From assembly GCA_963663905.2 (NCBI GenBank), contig CAXXQP010000001.1, forward strand, positions 310,001-374,000: a stretch of DNA of 64,000 nucleotides. The letters are read 5' to 3'. The translations under genes were made by a program, and so were the position numbers. The notes under the pieces are model-generated. The model was not told the DNA's origin. It saw nothing but the letters and a program-made list of their open reading frames with translations, and did not search any database. The stretch comes from Saccharicrinis sp963663905. Lineage in GTDB: Bacteria; Bacteroidota; Bacteroidia; Bacteroidales; Marinilabiliaceae. This document shows positions 18,791-27,741 of this stretch, piece after piece (positions within the stretch are counted from its first letter, which is position 1; each line of letters starts with the position of its first letter).

Positions 18791-20530
18791 ATGGAAACAA
18801 TGAATATGATTACAAATACAAACAATATAAGATTAAACTCCGGACCCATGTTAAATGCATATCCGGATAGCATTGGTGGAACGTTAGGGGGTATCATTGA
18901 TTTTATTCAAAAAGATGAGCTGCACGATGTTTTTCAGTCCTTCTATATTTTGCCTAGTATTTTCAATACTGATTTAGACAGGGGGTTTTCTGTAATCGAC
19001 TATAATATAAATAATTTATATGCTTCAAAAGAAGATTTATCTGAATTAAAAAAATCAAATATCTCTTTGAAATTCGATTTTATTTTAAACCATGCATCAG
19101 TACTTTCTAACCAATTTCAGGATATTTTAAAGAACGGTGAAAAATCAATATACAAGGACTTCTTTATCCAATGGAATCAGTTTTGGGATGGATGTGGTAC
19201 TATGACAAAAGAAGGCTTTATACAGCCGGATTTGGAATATATAAAAGATATGTTCTTCCGTAAACCCGGACTACCTATTTTAATGGTTCGCCTGCCTGAT
19301 GGAAAAGAAGTTCCTTACTGGAATACCTTTTACCAAGAGGTAAAATATGAAAAAATTGATACTCAGGATTTAATGAGAGTAACCAATATTCAATATGCTA
19401 CGGCAAATATATTGGCAAATCATATAAACAACGCAATAGAATCAGGCAGCAGACCATCTGAAATAGATTTTAAGGGTTTTGCATCTTATCAAAATGATAC
19501 AATCAATCTATTGGAATCCAAGCGCAAGTATCTTGGGCAGATGGATCTTAATATCAAATCACCACTGGTTTGGGAATTTTATGAAGATACATTAAAAAAA
19601 CTGGCTGACTATGGTGCTGAAATTGTAAGACTTGATGCATTTGCCTATGCTCCAAAAGAACCGGGGTTACCTAATTTCCTTAACGATCCGGGAACATGGG
19701 ATTTACTTGAAAAGGTGAAAAAGCTGGCTGATAAATACAGTTTGACTCTATTACCTGAGATACATTCAAAATACGAAGAAAAAATCCATGAAAAAATTGC
19801 CCAAAAGGGATATTTAACCTATGATTTCTTTTTACCGGGATTAATAATTGATGCATTTGAAAGAAACACAAATGAAGTATTAATCAAATGGATTAACGAT
19901 ATCCAGGAAAAAGATATTAAGGTTGTAAACATGCTAGGATGCCATGATGGAATACCTTTGCTCGACCTAAAAGGTTTATTAACCGAGAAGCAAATACAAA
20001 TGCTGATAAAAACAGTAGTTAATCGTGGTGGCTATGTAAAAGACTTACATGGGCAGAAAAATATGTATTACCAGGTAAATGCAACATACTATAGTGCTTT
20101 AGGCGAAGATGATGCAAAACTCCTATTAGCAAGAGCAATACAAATATTTATGCCTGGTAAGCCTCAGGTTTGGTATCTTGATCTTTTAGCTGGGAAAAAT
20201 GATTATGAAGCAGTTAAAAAAGCGGGTCCGGGAGGTCATAAGGAAATTAATCGTACTAATTTACAATTACATGATGCTATTAACAGTCTTAATGAAGAGA
20301 TTGTTGCTCAACAACTTTCCTTACTAAGATTTAGAAAAACATTTCCTGCTTTTGGATTTGATGCGAAATTAGAAATATTAAATAACCAACAGGAATCACT
20401 TCATCTTCAATGGCAAAACAATAATTGTACAGCAACACTGATTGCTAACTTAATAGATTATTCATTTACCATTAATGCAACCGATGAAAATGATAAAGTT
20501 ATTTTTAATTTTAATAGTGCTGATAGGTAG
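18791..20530 (+). CDS. GH13_18 glucoside phosphorylase (sucrose/glucosylglycerate phosphorylase family)
   Basis: The 579-residue cytoplasmic protein has no signal peptide. GH13 catalytic elements are visible: nucleophile Asp282 in RLDAFAYAPKE, acid/base Glu323 in LLPEIHSKYEE, and the transition-state Asp386 in MLGCHDGIP. The PQVWYLDLLAGKND and GHKEINRTNL blocks are characteristic of subfamily 18. This subfamily contains sucrose phosphorylase, sucrose 6F-phosphate phosphorylase, glucosylglycerate phosphorylase and glucosylglycerol phosphorylase. All cleave an alpha-glucoside with phosphate to alpha-glucose 1-phosphate plus the free aglycone. The sequence around the nucleophile differs from Bifidobacterium sucrose phosphorylase (RLDAVGYGAKE), so sucrose is not assured. 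An adjacent kinase could phosphorylate the released aglycone. Confidence 0.85.
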   Translation: METMNMITNTNNIRLNSGPMLNAYPDSIGGTLGGIIDFIQKDELHDVFQSFYILPSIFNTDLDRGFSVIDYNINNLYASKEDLSELKKSNISLKFDFILNHASVLSNQFQDILKNGEKSIYKDFFIQWNQFWDGCGTMTKEGFIQPDLEYIKDMFFRKPGLPILMVRLPDGKEVPYWNTFYQEVKYEKIDTQDLMRVTNIQYATANILANHINNAIESGSRPSEIDFKGFASYQNDTINLLESKRKYLGQMDLNIKSPLVWEFYEDTLKKLADYGAEIVRLDAFAYAPKEPGLPNFLNDPGTWDLLEKVKKLADKYSLTLLPEIHSKYEEKIHEKIAQKGYLTYDFFLPGLIIDAFERNTNEVLIKWINDIQEKDIKVVNMLGCHDGIPLLDLKGLLTEKQIQMLIKTVVNRGGYVKDLHGQKNMYYQVNATYYSALGEDDAKLLLARAIQIFMPGKPQVWYLDLLAGKNDYEAVKKAGPGGHKEINRTNLQLHDAINSLNEEIVAQQLSLLRFRKTFPAFGFDAKLEILNNQQESLHLQWQNNNCTATLIANLIDYSFTINATDENDKVIFNFNSADR

Positions 20531-20553
20531 TCTATCTTTATAAAAATAATACC

Positions 20554-21795
20554 ATGGGAAATACACAATATACACAGGATAACACTAATGTTACACTTAT
20601 AAAATGGTTAACATTTTTAATGTTTACCATGTTTGCCATGACCACTGATGCGGTTGGCGTTATCATTCCGGAGGTTATGAAGCAGTTTGATTTAAGTATG
20701 ACGGCTGCCGGATTAATGCACTACGCTCCTATGATTGCCATTGCGCTTGCAGGTATACTACTGGGATTTTTGGCAGACAAACTTGGTCGTAAAAGAACCA
20801 TCATAATCGGATTAGCTCTTTTTGCTCTTAACTCCTACTTATTTATTGTAGGAAATACGTTCGCTTTCTTTTTAAGCTTAATGGTTATTTCAGGCTTGGC
20901 CATTGGAGTATTTAAAACTGCAGCACTTGCTTTAATTGGCGATATAACCAAATCAACATCAGAACACACATCAACCATGAATGCAGTTGAAGGATTTTTT
21001 GGAGTAGGTGCCATTGTAGGTCCATTTATTGTTTCATATCTATTAAGCAAAGGAATTGACTGGAAATGGCTTTATGTAGTAGCAGCAACCCTTTGTATCG
21101 TACTTATATTAATAGCTTTATTGGTTAAGTATCCAACAACACAAAAAACAACCGAAGATCCTATCAATTTAAAAGGTACATTAACAATGATGAAAGATCC
21201 ATATGCTATAGGTTTTTCAATGGGCGCTTTTTTATATGTGGCTGTTGAATGTGCAATATACGTTTGGATGCCAACTCTAATTGCAGATTATAACGGTAAC
21301 TTTGTTTATATTGCCACCTATTCTCTTTCAATATTTTTTATTTTAAGAGCAGCTGGTCGTTTTATTGGAGCCTGGTTAATGGCACATTTCAATTGGGCTT
21401 TGATTCTTACTATTTTTAGTCTCTTAATATTATCTTGCTTTTTAGGCAGTGTTATAGTGGGCATTAAAGCAGCAGTCGTTCTGTTACCTCTGTCGGGTTT
21501 ATTTATGTCTGTTATTTACCCAACAATAAATTCAAAAGGCATTAGCTGTTTCCCAAAAGCTAAACACGGTTCGGTAGCAGGGGTTATTCTATTTTTTACA
21601 GCTGCAGGGGCAGCGTTAGGACCATTAGCAATGGGAGCAGTTAGTGACCTTTTTGGTAAGGATGCTAAATATGGTTTTATACTTGCCACAATATTTGCTG
21701 CAATTTTGGCCATTGGTACAATATTAAACTTGATATTTAATCCTGCAGAAAAAAGGTTAGATGAACTTAATAGTTCAGAATACCAGCATTCATAG
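20554..21795 (+). CDS. MFS inner-membrane transporter
   Basis: The 413-residue protein has about 12 hydrophobic membrane segments. The MFS signature is visible between TM2 and TM3 (GFLADKLGRKRT). It starts 23 bp after the phosphorylase gene, so it is in the same operon. It should carry the imported glucoside, or the like, across the inner membrane, taking over from the TonB receptor. The second cytoplasmic loop is short. The family is not resolvable further by eye (sugar or organic-acid/aromatic-acid symporter types both fit). Confidence 0.85.
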   Translation: MGNTQYTQDNTNVTLIKWLTFLMFTMFAMTTDAVGVIIPEVMKQFDLSMTAAGLMHYAPMIAIALAGILLGFLADKLGRKRTIIIGLALFALNSYLFIVGNTFAFFLSLMVISGLAIGVFKTAALALIGDITKSTSEHTSTMNAVEGFFGVGAIVGPFIVSYLLSKGIDWKWLYVVAATLCIVLILIALLVKYPTTQKTTEDPINLKGTLTMMKDPYAIGFSMGAFLYVAVECAIYVWMPTLIADYNGNFVYIATYSLSIFFILRAAGRFIGAWLMAHFNWALILTIFSLLILSCFLGSVIVGIKAAVVLLPLSGLFMSVIYPTINSKGISCFPKAKHGSVAGVILFFTAAGAALGPLAMGAVSDLFGKDAKYGFILATIFAAILAIGTILNLIFNPAEKRLDELNSSEYQHS

Positions 21796-22092
21796 AAATT
21801 AAGTTGCATTACTCCATAATTAAAACATATATAGTTAAGTTATGTATCTTTCTCAATTATAAATTGAAAAGATGAAGAATAAACTTGTAAAAGCCATTGC
21901 AAAGCAATGAAAATTAGTCAGAAATCAGACTATAAACTATTATTGACTATAGTTTTGCAATACTTTCTAAATAATTATTTTTGCAACACGACTTTGTGAA
22001 TGGACTTAAGTATCTTCACTCTATATTTTCGGAAGGACACTGAAATTCCTAAGTCTTTTATTCATTTATCATGTATGCGCGAAATATGAATT

Positions 22093-25000
22093 ATGAGGAT
22101 ATTATTGAAATATACGTTTACGATAATATTATTGATTGTAGTCATTGCAGTTAAAGCTGAACTGACCAAGAACTTATTTGATTTAAGACATATTGGTTAT
22201 GCCGAAGGACTCAACAGTCTACGCGTGTTTTCAATTGTTGAAGATAGTTCCGGTGTTATATGGATTGCCACAAAAGAAGGAATAGGTCGTTACAATGGTC
22301 ATGCTGTAAAAAACTACACGCTATCAGGAAATTTCCACTATAGCGATATGGCTGGACGAACACTTCGTTTGCTTTACGACGAACGATACGGGCTATGGGC
22401 GTACGATAACACAGGCAGAATCTATCTTTATTCCTTGATGAATGATTCTTTTGAACAGTACCTGAACTTAGGCCAATACATCAATGGTGAAATCATATTA
22501 AACAAACTTTGCTTTGACGGGAAAGGAACATTATGGTTTGGATTAAGTAAAGGGCTGTACAAAAAAGAAGCAGATAAACCTATCACTTCAGTTTTTGAAG
22601 GAGAATATATTAATGACATTATATCGTCAGGGCAACAACTTTTTGTTGGTACATCAATGGGGGTATTTCAACTTTCACCTTCTCAATCAGACAAAATTCA
22701 TCGGTTGATAAAAGGAAAAGACGTACAGACATTATTCTACAACATTACAAAAAATGAACTTTGGTTAGGAACATTCAACAATGGACTTTGGGTAATGGAT
22801 TTGAATACTTCTACCCTACTCCCTATGAAGGAACGTAATCTCAGCTTTCTTCATCCCATAAGAGCTATTACAAAATATGACGCACATACCTTATTGGTCG
22901 GAATAGACGGAGGAGGTGTATACACTGTTGATCAAAATTCAAAAAAGTGTCATCTACTAATGAGTACAGATGATAGTACCGACATTTTTTTACGGGGCAA
23001 CGGCATATATGCTGTCACCAAAGACAATCAAGGTAACATCTGGATAGGAAGTTATACTGGAGGGGTATCGGTTGCAATTCTGCAGACATACCCCATTACT
23101 ATATTGAACCATCAAAGAGGAAATCCGCAATCTCTGGCAAACAACAATATAAACGATATAGAAGAGGATACCAATGGAAACCAATGGTTCGCCACAGACA
23201 TTGGAATCAGCGTGCGAGATACACTTTCTAATCAATGGAGCCATGTATTAAAGGGAGTTGTGGTAGTTACCTTGTGTAAAGCGGAAAATGGCTCAGTATG
23301 GGCTGGAACCTATGGAGATGGACTCTACCTTTTGAATAATCGCAATCAGATTGTCCGTCATCTTACAAAAAATGAGGGATTAACAACAAACTACATCTTT
23401 TCTATCAAGCAAGATACTGACGGAAGCTTATGGGTGGCAGGTTTAGAAGGAAAACTACAAATTCTCAACAATCAAGGACTTCCTATACAATCATACAATA
23501 TACAGTGGATTCATTCCATTGAGGAGGTTGGAGAGGATCGGATAGCTGTCGCTACTGTAAATGGTTTTTACATTGTCAACAAACGTACTGGAGCTATTCA
23601 ACACTATGCAACCTCGCAGGAATACAGCCAACAAAGTGCCAGTGCTTATATTATATCGATGCTATTTAATGCAGACAGCACTGTTTGGCTTGGAACTGAA
23701 GGTGGCGGGTTAAACCTGTATGATATGAAAACCAGAAAATTAAAGATGTTCACAACCGTTGAAGGGATGCCATCCAACGACATATATAGTTTGCAACGAG
23801 ATATCAGAGGACGCTTATGGGCAAGCACAGGAAAAGGACTTGCTTTAATCGAAAACTCTCAAGTATCGAATCTCAATTATGTTGGTGATGTAGACAGGGA
23901 ATATAACAAATCCTCATTTGCCCGATTGGCAAACGGCAAGTTTGTATATGGCAGCACCAATGGAGCTGTTTTAGTTACACCCAAGGCAATTACAGTAACA
24001 AATTATCAATCTCAATTGAAATTTACTGGCTTATCAATAGAATATCTTCCAGCCGATGAAGTAAAACGCTTACGACCGACTATATATGACATGCTTACAA
24101 ATGGTATCGTTGAACTAGATTACAAGCACAACTCATTTTCAGTTACTTTTGAGTCCATTAACTACCGTTTTCAGCGTGACATCGCATACCAATATATTTT
24201 AGAAGGATACGAAAAATCATGGAGTAGTCTATCTTCTAATGGTATGGTTCGATATACCAATGTATCTCCAGGATCTTATATTCTTAAGGTACGCAGCTTA
24301 CGCCGTAATAATGGAAAAGTTATATCGGAACAAACGCTTATGCTAACAGTTGCTCAGCCTTGGTGGAATTCGTGGTGGGCATGGATAGTTTACATTAGTA
24401 TCGTAGGCATTATTTTTCACTTCATTTTGCGTTTTAAAAGAAATCAACTCCAGAAAGAATACGATGAAGACAAAATAAGGTTCTTTATTAATACTGCACA
24501 TGACATCAGAACACCTGTAACGCTTATTATGGCACCTTTAGATGACTTGTGCAAGGAAGAAGGCCTTTCTGACAAAGCTCTTTACTTTTTGAAACTGGCT
24601 CAAAATAACACTCACAAACTATATACACTCATCTCTCAACTATTGGAATTTGAGAAAGTGGACAGCCACAAACAACAACTTACATTATCTCCACTAAACA
24701 TAAATAACATACTTACAGAAGAGATATCCAGTTTTCAGCCACTTTGCAACAAAAAACAATTGAACTTAAATCTCTCTTTGCCAGATGAACAAATATACAT
24801 TATGGGAGATAGGCATAACATAGAAATACTGTTAGACAATCTTGTTTCCAATGCTTGCAAATACACAATGCCAGGAGGAGATATCCGCTTAAGCTTAAAC
24901 TACACCAAACGAAAAGCCATTATAGAAATTAAAGACAGCGGTATAGGCATTCCGAAGAAGGCTAAAAAACACTTATTTAACAACGTTTATCGAGCCAAAA

Positions 25001-26088
25001 ACACTTTGATAACAAACGAAGATGGAACGGGATTCGGCCTTCTGCAGGCGCATCGTATAATAAAAATGCTGCACGGGAAAATCAGCTTTCAATCTGAAGA
25101 AAACAAGGGTAGTACCTTTACGATAACTTTACAAAGAACAGATGTAGCTCTGGAATCTATGCCAAAGCCAACCTCTCCATCCAAAGAAGCTTTAAACTCG
25201 GAAACTATGGATGTTGCTATACCTGAAAACAGCAAGCTCGAAAACACAAGTAGTCAAAAAGCTAAAAACACAGTACTTATAGTAGAAGACCATGAGTCGC
25301 TACGGGATTATTTGCGCAAAACATTTGAGCATGACTATAGGGTTGTTGACGTTGCTGACGGACAAGAAGCACTCTCATACCTTTCAACAGAATATCCCGA
25401 TTTGATACTATCGGACGTTATGATGCCTGGTATACAAGGAGATGAACTGTGCCGAATGGTTAAAGACAATCCCAATACATCAGGCATCCCATTTATACTA
25501 CTAACAGCAAAAGTTAATCATAATGCAACTGTTACTGGTTTAAAAAAAGGTGCTGACGATTATATTCCTAAACCATTCAGTACTGAAATTTTAAAACTGA
25601 AGGTAGACGGTATGATTGCCAACAGAAACAGACTAAGGGACTTTTTCATGAGGCAAGCTATTATGCAAGTTGAAACAAAAAAAGATCAGGTTGACAATGA
25701 AGGAAACGGAAGCCCAACATCAAATATTGATAACAATAAGATTGATGATACAGAAATGATTCTTCTATCAGAAAACGACCGTCAATTTATTATACAAGCT
25801 ACCCAACTTGTCATCAGAAACATAAGCAATATTGAGATTAACACGCTTTGTAAGGAAATGGCCATGAGCCGAACACTTTTTTATAGCCGACTTAAATCCT
25901 TGACCGGGAAAGGACCACAAGAGTTCATCCGCATCATTCGACTACAAAAGGCTTCTGAATTATTAAAAGAAGGTAAAAATGTAACTGAAGTGGCCACAGA
26001 CACAGGATTTGTTAACGTAAAATACTTTAGTTCTTTATTTAAGAAACATTTTGGTATACAACCCAGCAAATACAATCACCCCGAATAA
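22093..26088 (+). CDS. Hybrid two-component system (HTCS) sensor-regulator
   Basis: This is a single-chain sensor and regulator of 1331 residues. A signal peptide or anchor (1-22) is followed by a periplasmic two-propeller sensor of Reg_prop repeats (recurring VWIGTxxGG-like units such as IWIGSYTGGV) and a Y_Y_Y domain (about 690-755). A transmembrane helix (about 757-781) leads to a HisKA domain with phospho-acceptor His803 in AHDIRTP and a HATPase domain (DNLVSNACKYT, DSGIGIP). A receiver domain carries Asp1108 in SDVMMPG, and an AraC-type HTH ends the protein (about 1225-1331). HTCS proteins bind oligosaccharides in the periplasm and activate their neighbouring PUL. Here the PUL begins 0.8 kb downstream with GH16/SusC/SusD, so a beta-glucan oligosaccharide is the likely signal. 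Confidence 0.93.
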   Translation: MRILLKYTFTIILLIVVIAVKAELTKNLFDLRHIGYAEGLNSLRVFSIVEDSSGVIWIATKEGIGRYNGHAVKNYTLSGNFHYSDMAGRTLRLLYDERYGLWAYDNTGRIYLYSLMNDSFEQYLNLGQYINGEIILNKLCFDGKGTLWFGLSKGLYKKEADKPITSVFEGEYINDIISSGQQLFVGTSMGVFQLSPSQSDKIHRLIKGKDVQTLFYNITKNELWLGTFNNGLWVMDLNTSTLLPMKERNLSFLHPIRAITKYDAHTLLVGIDGGGVYTVDQNSKKCHLLMSTDDSTDIFLRGNGIYAVTKDNQGNIWIGSYTGGVSVAILQTYPITILNHQRGNPQSLANNNINDIEEDTNGNQWFATDIGISVRDTLSNQWSHVLKGVVVVTLCKAENGSVWAGTYGDGLYLLNNRNQIVRHLTKNEGLTTNYIFSIKQDTDGSLWVAGLEGKLQILNNQGLPIQSYNIQWIHSIEEVGEDRIAVATVNGFYIVNKRTGAIQHYATSQEYSQQSASAYIISMLFNADSTVWLGTEGGGLNLYDMKTRKLKMFTTVEGMPSNDIYSLQRDIRGRLWASTGKGLALIENSQVSNLNYVGDVDREYNKSSFARLANGKFVYGSTNGAVLVTPKAITVTNYQSQLKFTGLSIEYLPADEVKRLRPTIYDMLTNGIVELDYKHNSFSVTFESINYRFQRDIAYQYILEGYEKSWSSLSSNGMVRYTNVSPGSYILKVRSLRRNNGKVISEQTLMLTVAQPWWNSWWAWIVYISIVGIIFHFILRFKRNQLQKEYDEDKIRFFINTAHDIRTPVTLIMAPLDDLCKEEGLSDKALYFLKLAQNNTHKLYTLISQLLEFEKVDSHKQQLTLSPLNINNILTEEISSFQPLCNKKQLNLNLSLPDEQIYIMGDRHNIEILLDNLVSNACKYTMPGGDIRLSLNYTKRKAIIEIKDSGIGIPKKAKKHLFNNVYRAKNTLITNEDGTGFGLLQAHRIIKMLHGKISFQSEENKGSTFTITLQRTDVALESMPKPTSPSKEALNSETMDVAIPENSKLENTSSQKAKNTVLIVEDHESLRDYLRKTFEHDYRVVDVADGQEALSYLSTEYPDLILSDVMMPGIQGDELCRMVKDNPNTSGIPFILLTAKVNHNATVTGLKKGADDYIPKPFSTEILKLKVDGMIANRNRLRDFFMRQAIMQVETKKDQVDNEGNGSPTSNIDNNKIDDTEMILLSENDRQFIIQATQLVIRNISNIEINTLCKEMAMSRTLFYSRLKSLTGKGPQEFIRIIRLQKASELLKEGKNVTEVATDTGFVNVKYFSSLFKKHFGIQPSKYNHPE

Positions 26089-26816
26089 GGATTGTAAATG
26101 ATATAAAGCTGTTTTTTTATTGAACTATCAAAGTCTTTATTTGCTGCAATGGCTTATTTATTGTGTGCATCAATAGCAAAATAATAACTTGAATTTTAAA
26201 ATTTTAATCGAATTCAGGTTAATCTATTCTGACCAGATTTTACTTCTTTTTACATATGCTTTGGTTAGGTTTATAATTGCATTGCTTCCTCAACCATGCG
26301 CATTGCTTCGTGTTAATGTTGGATTTCTTCGATATACATGTGTTGCTTCTTTACAAAACTTCTCTAGCTCATCACTTTTGAAATTAGCTTATTCCTGCAT
26401 TAGTAATAGAATGTCGTTATGAAAATTGAAAGTGGCATAAAACAAGGCTTTACTGAAACATGGCATTGTCCCGATAGCTATCACCATTTGGCAAGTTAAA
26501 GTGAAGCGACAAAGTATCTTATTTTGAAGAAATTTAATTGTGTAATAGATTTTCTAATGCATATTGCGAGTTTTAGACCATCAATTTTGTAGTTTTTATC
26601 TATCTCCAATAAAAGCCTCTAAATAAAAGCCATAAAGACGGCTCGCTCCTGCAAAAAAACAGAAAAATGTCTGCAATCAAACCTTATTTGTCAGCTTTCC
26701 ACCCATTGATTTTAACAATCATTAGCAATTTTACACCACAATTTTGAATCGCAGAACAAAGACAGAAAACTGCCTTCCAAAATCAAAAAATGAGTTTATT
26801 AATCATCTGTCATTAT
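26089..26816. other. Long intergenic region between the HTCS and GH16 genes
   Basis: No convincing gene is present. The region must hold the HTCS-controlled promoter of the PUL. About 26415-26600 contains a decayed sequence that is visibly similar to 41345-41500 (see the repeat entries). The last 90 bp before the GH16 gene hold a leader element. Confidence 0.5.
26415..26600 (+). repeat. Diverged repeat, copy 1
   Basis: Blocks such as ATAAAACAAG, TATTTTGAAG-like, and GTGTAATAGATTTT occur here in the same order as in 41345-41500. Both copies are non-coding or decayed. The similarity is patchy, so this could be an old dispersed repeat or a relict transposon end. Confidence 0.35.
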
Positions 26817-26880
26817 GAAACGAGCCATGAAAAAAAGTTCTCACACAAGAGGAAGACTAAATCGACGAGTTCCATATGAC
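26817..26880 (+). promoter_or_regulatory. Leader element copy (GH16)
   Basis: GAAACGAGCC at the 5' side and GACGAGTTCC then ATATGAC at the 3' side enclose a GTTCTCACACAAGAGG centre. AAC/GTT pair outside opposed GA dinucleotides, then G-C and C-G pairs continue inward with one mismatch. It ends 24 nt before the GH16 start codon. Confidence 0.55.
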
Positions 26881-26904
26881 AATTAAAAATCAAATAATCA
26901 GCAT

Positions 26905-27723
26905 ATGAAAAAAACACTTTTGTTTCTATTAGTAGTCTGTTCGATGCTACAATCCTGCTCGGCACAAGATTTACCTAGTAAAGAGCAAGAAGATTTATTC
27001 TTCCTAGACGAATTTGAATCTTTTGATGAAAACATTTGGACAAAAGAAGTTCATGAGCCAGGATGGGTAAATCAGGAGTTGCAAGCCTACGATAAAGAAC
27101 ATGTTTCTGTTGGTACCGACGAGAGTAAATCAGTACTAATTATTACTGCCGAACGCAAAAACAATAAAATTTACTCTGGACGTATAAATTCCAAGGGGAA
27201 AAAGAGTTTTAAGCATAGAAAAATTGAGGCTAGTATTAAACTTCCAAAAACTGGGAATGGACTTTGGCCGGCGTTTTGGATGATGGGAGATAACGATAAA
27301 CCATGGCCACAATGTGGAGAAATAGATATCGCTGAGTGGGGTGAACGTAACGGTATTGCTACAGGAACCACTGAAACATTTGTGAATACTGCTATCCACT
27401 ATGGAACAGACCAAAATGCCGGACATAAGCAAGAATATCACTATGGTAATGTTTCGCATAGTTTACAAGACGGAAAATACCATAGCTATACATTGGAGTG
27501 GAACGAAAACAGTTTAACTGTAATTATTGATAACATGGAATTTTATTCGTTTGACATTAGCACAAACAGCGATAGATACGAATATTTCCACGATAACTTC
27601 TTCATGTTATTTAATCTTGCTGTAGGAGGTGCTTTCACAGGTATTACTCACATAGACGAGATTACAGCTTTGAAAGAAGGAGAAAAAGTGAACATGTATA
27701 TTGATTGGATTAAGATCTATTAA
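26905..27723 (+). CDS. GH16 endo-beta-glucanase (laminarinase-type) lipoprotein
   Basis: The 272-residue protein has a lipobox (SMLQSCSAQ), so it is expected at the cell surface. The GH16 catalytic signature GEIDIAEW gives nucleophile Glu139 and acid/base Glu144. NGLWPAFWMMG and the C-terminal strand NMYIDWIKIY are typical of the GH16_3 beta-1,3(4)-glucanase group. The beta-bulge form E-I-D-I-A-E agrees with laminarinases. It opens the operon with SusC (18 bp downstream), cutting beta-glucan at the surface into oligosaccharides for import. A leader element lies just before its start. Confidence 0.9.
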   Translation: MKKTLLFLLVVCSMLQSCSAQDLPSKEQEDLFFLDEFESFDENIWTKEVHEPGWVNQELQAYDKEHVSVGTDESKSVLIITAERKNNKIYSGRINSKGKKSFKHRKIEASIKLPKTGNGLWPAFWMMGDNDKPWPQCGEIDIAEWGERNGIATGTTETFVNTAIHYGTDQNAGHKQEYHYGNVSHSLQDGKYHSYTLEWNENSLTVIIDNMEFYSFDISTNSDRYEYFHDNFFMLFNLAVGGAFTGITHIDEITALKEGEKVNMYIDWIKIY

Positions 27724-27741
27724 ATATTAATTTGAATTTCT

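Noticed and set aside
26189..26422. Plus-strand ORF of 77 codons before the GH16 gene
   Set aside because: Its residues are Cys/Leu/Ser-rich without family pattern and it borders a decayed repeat.
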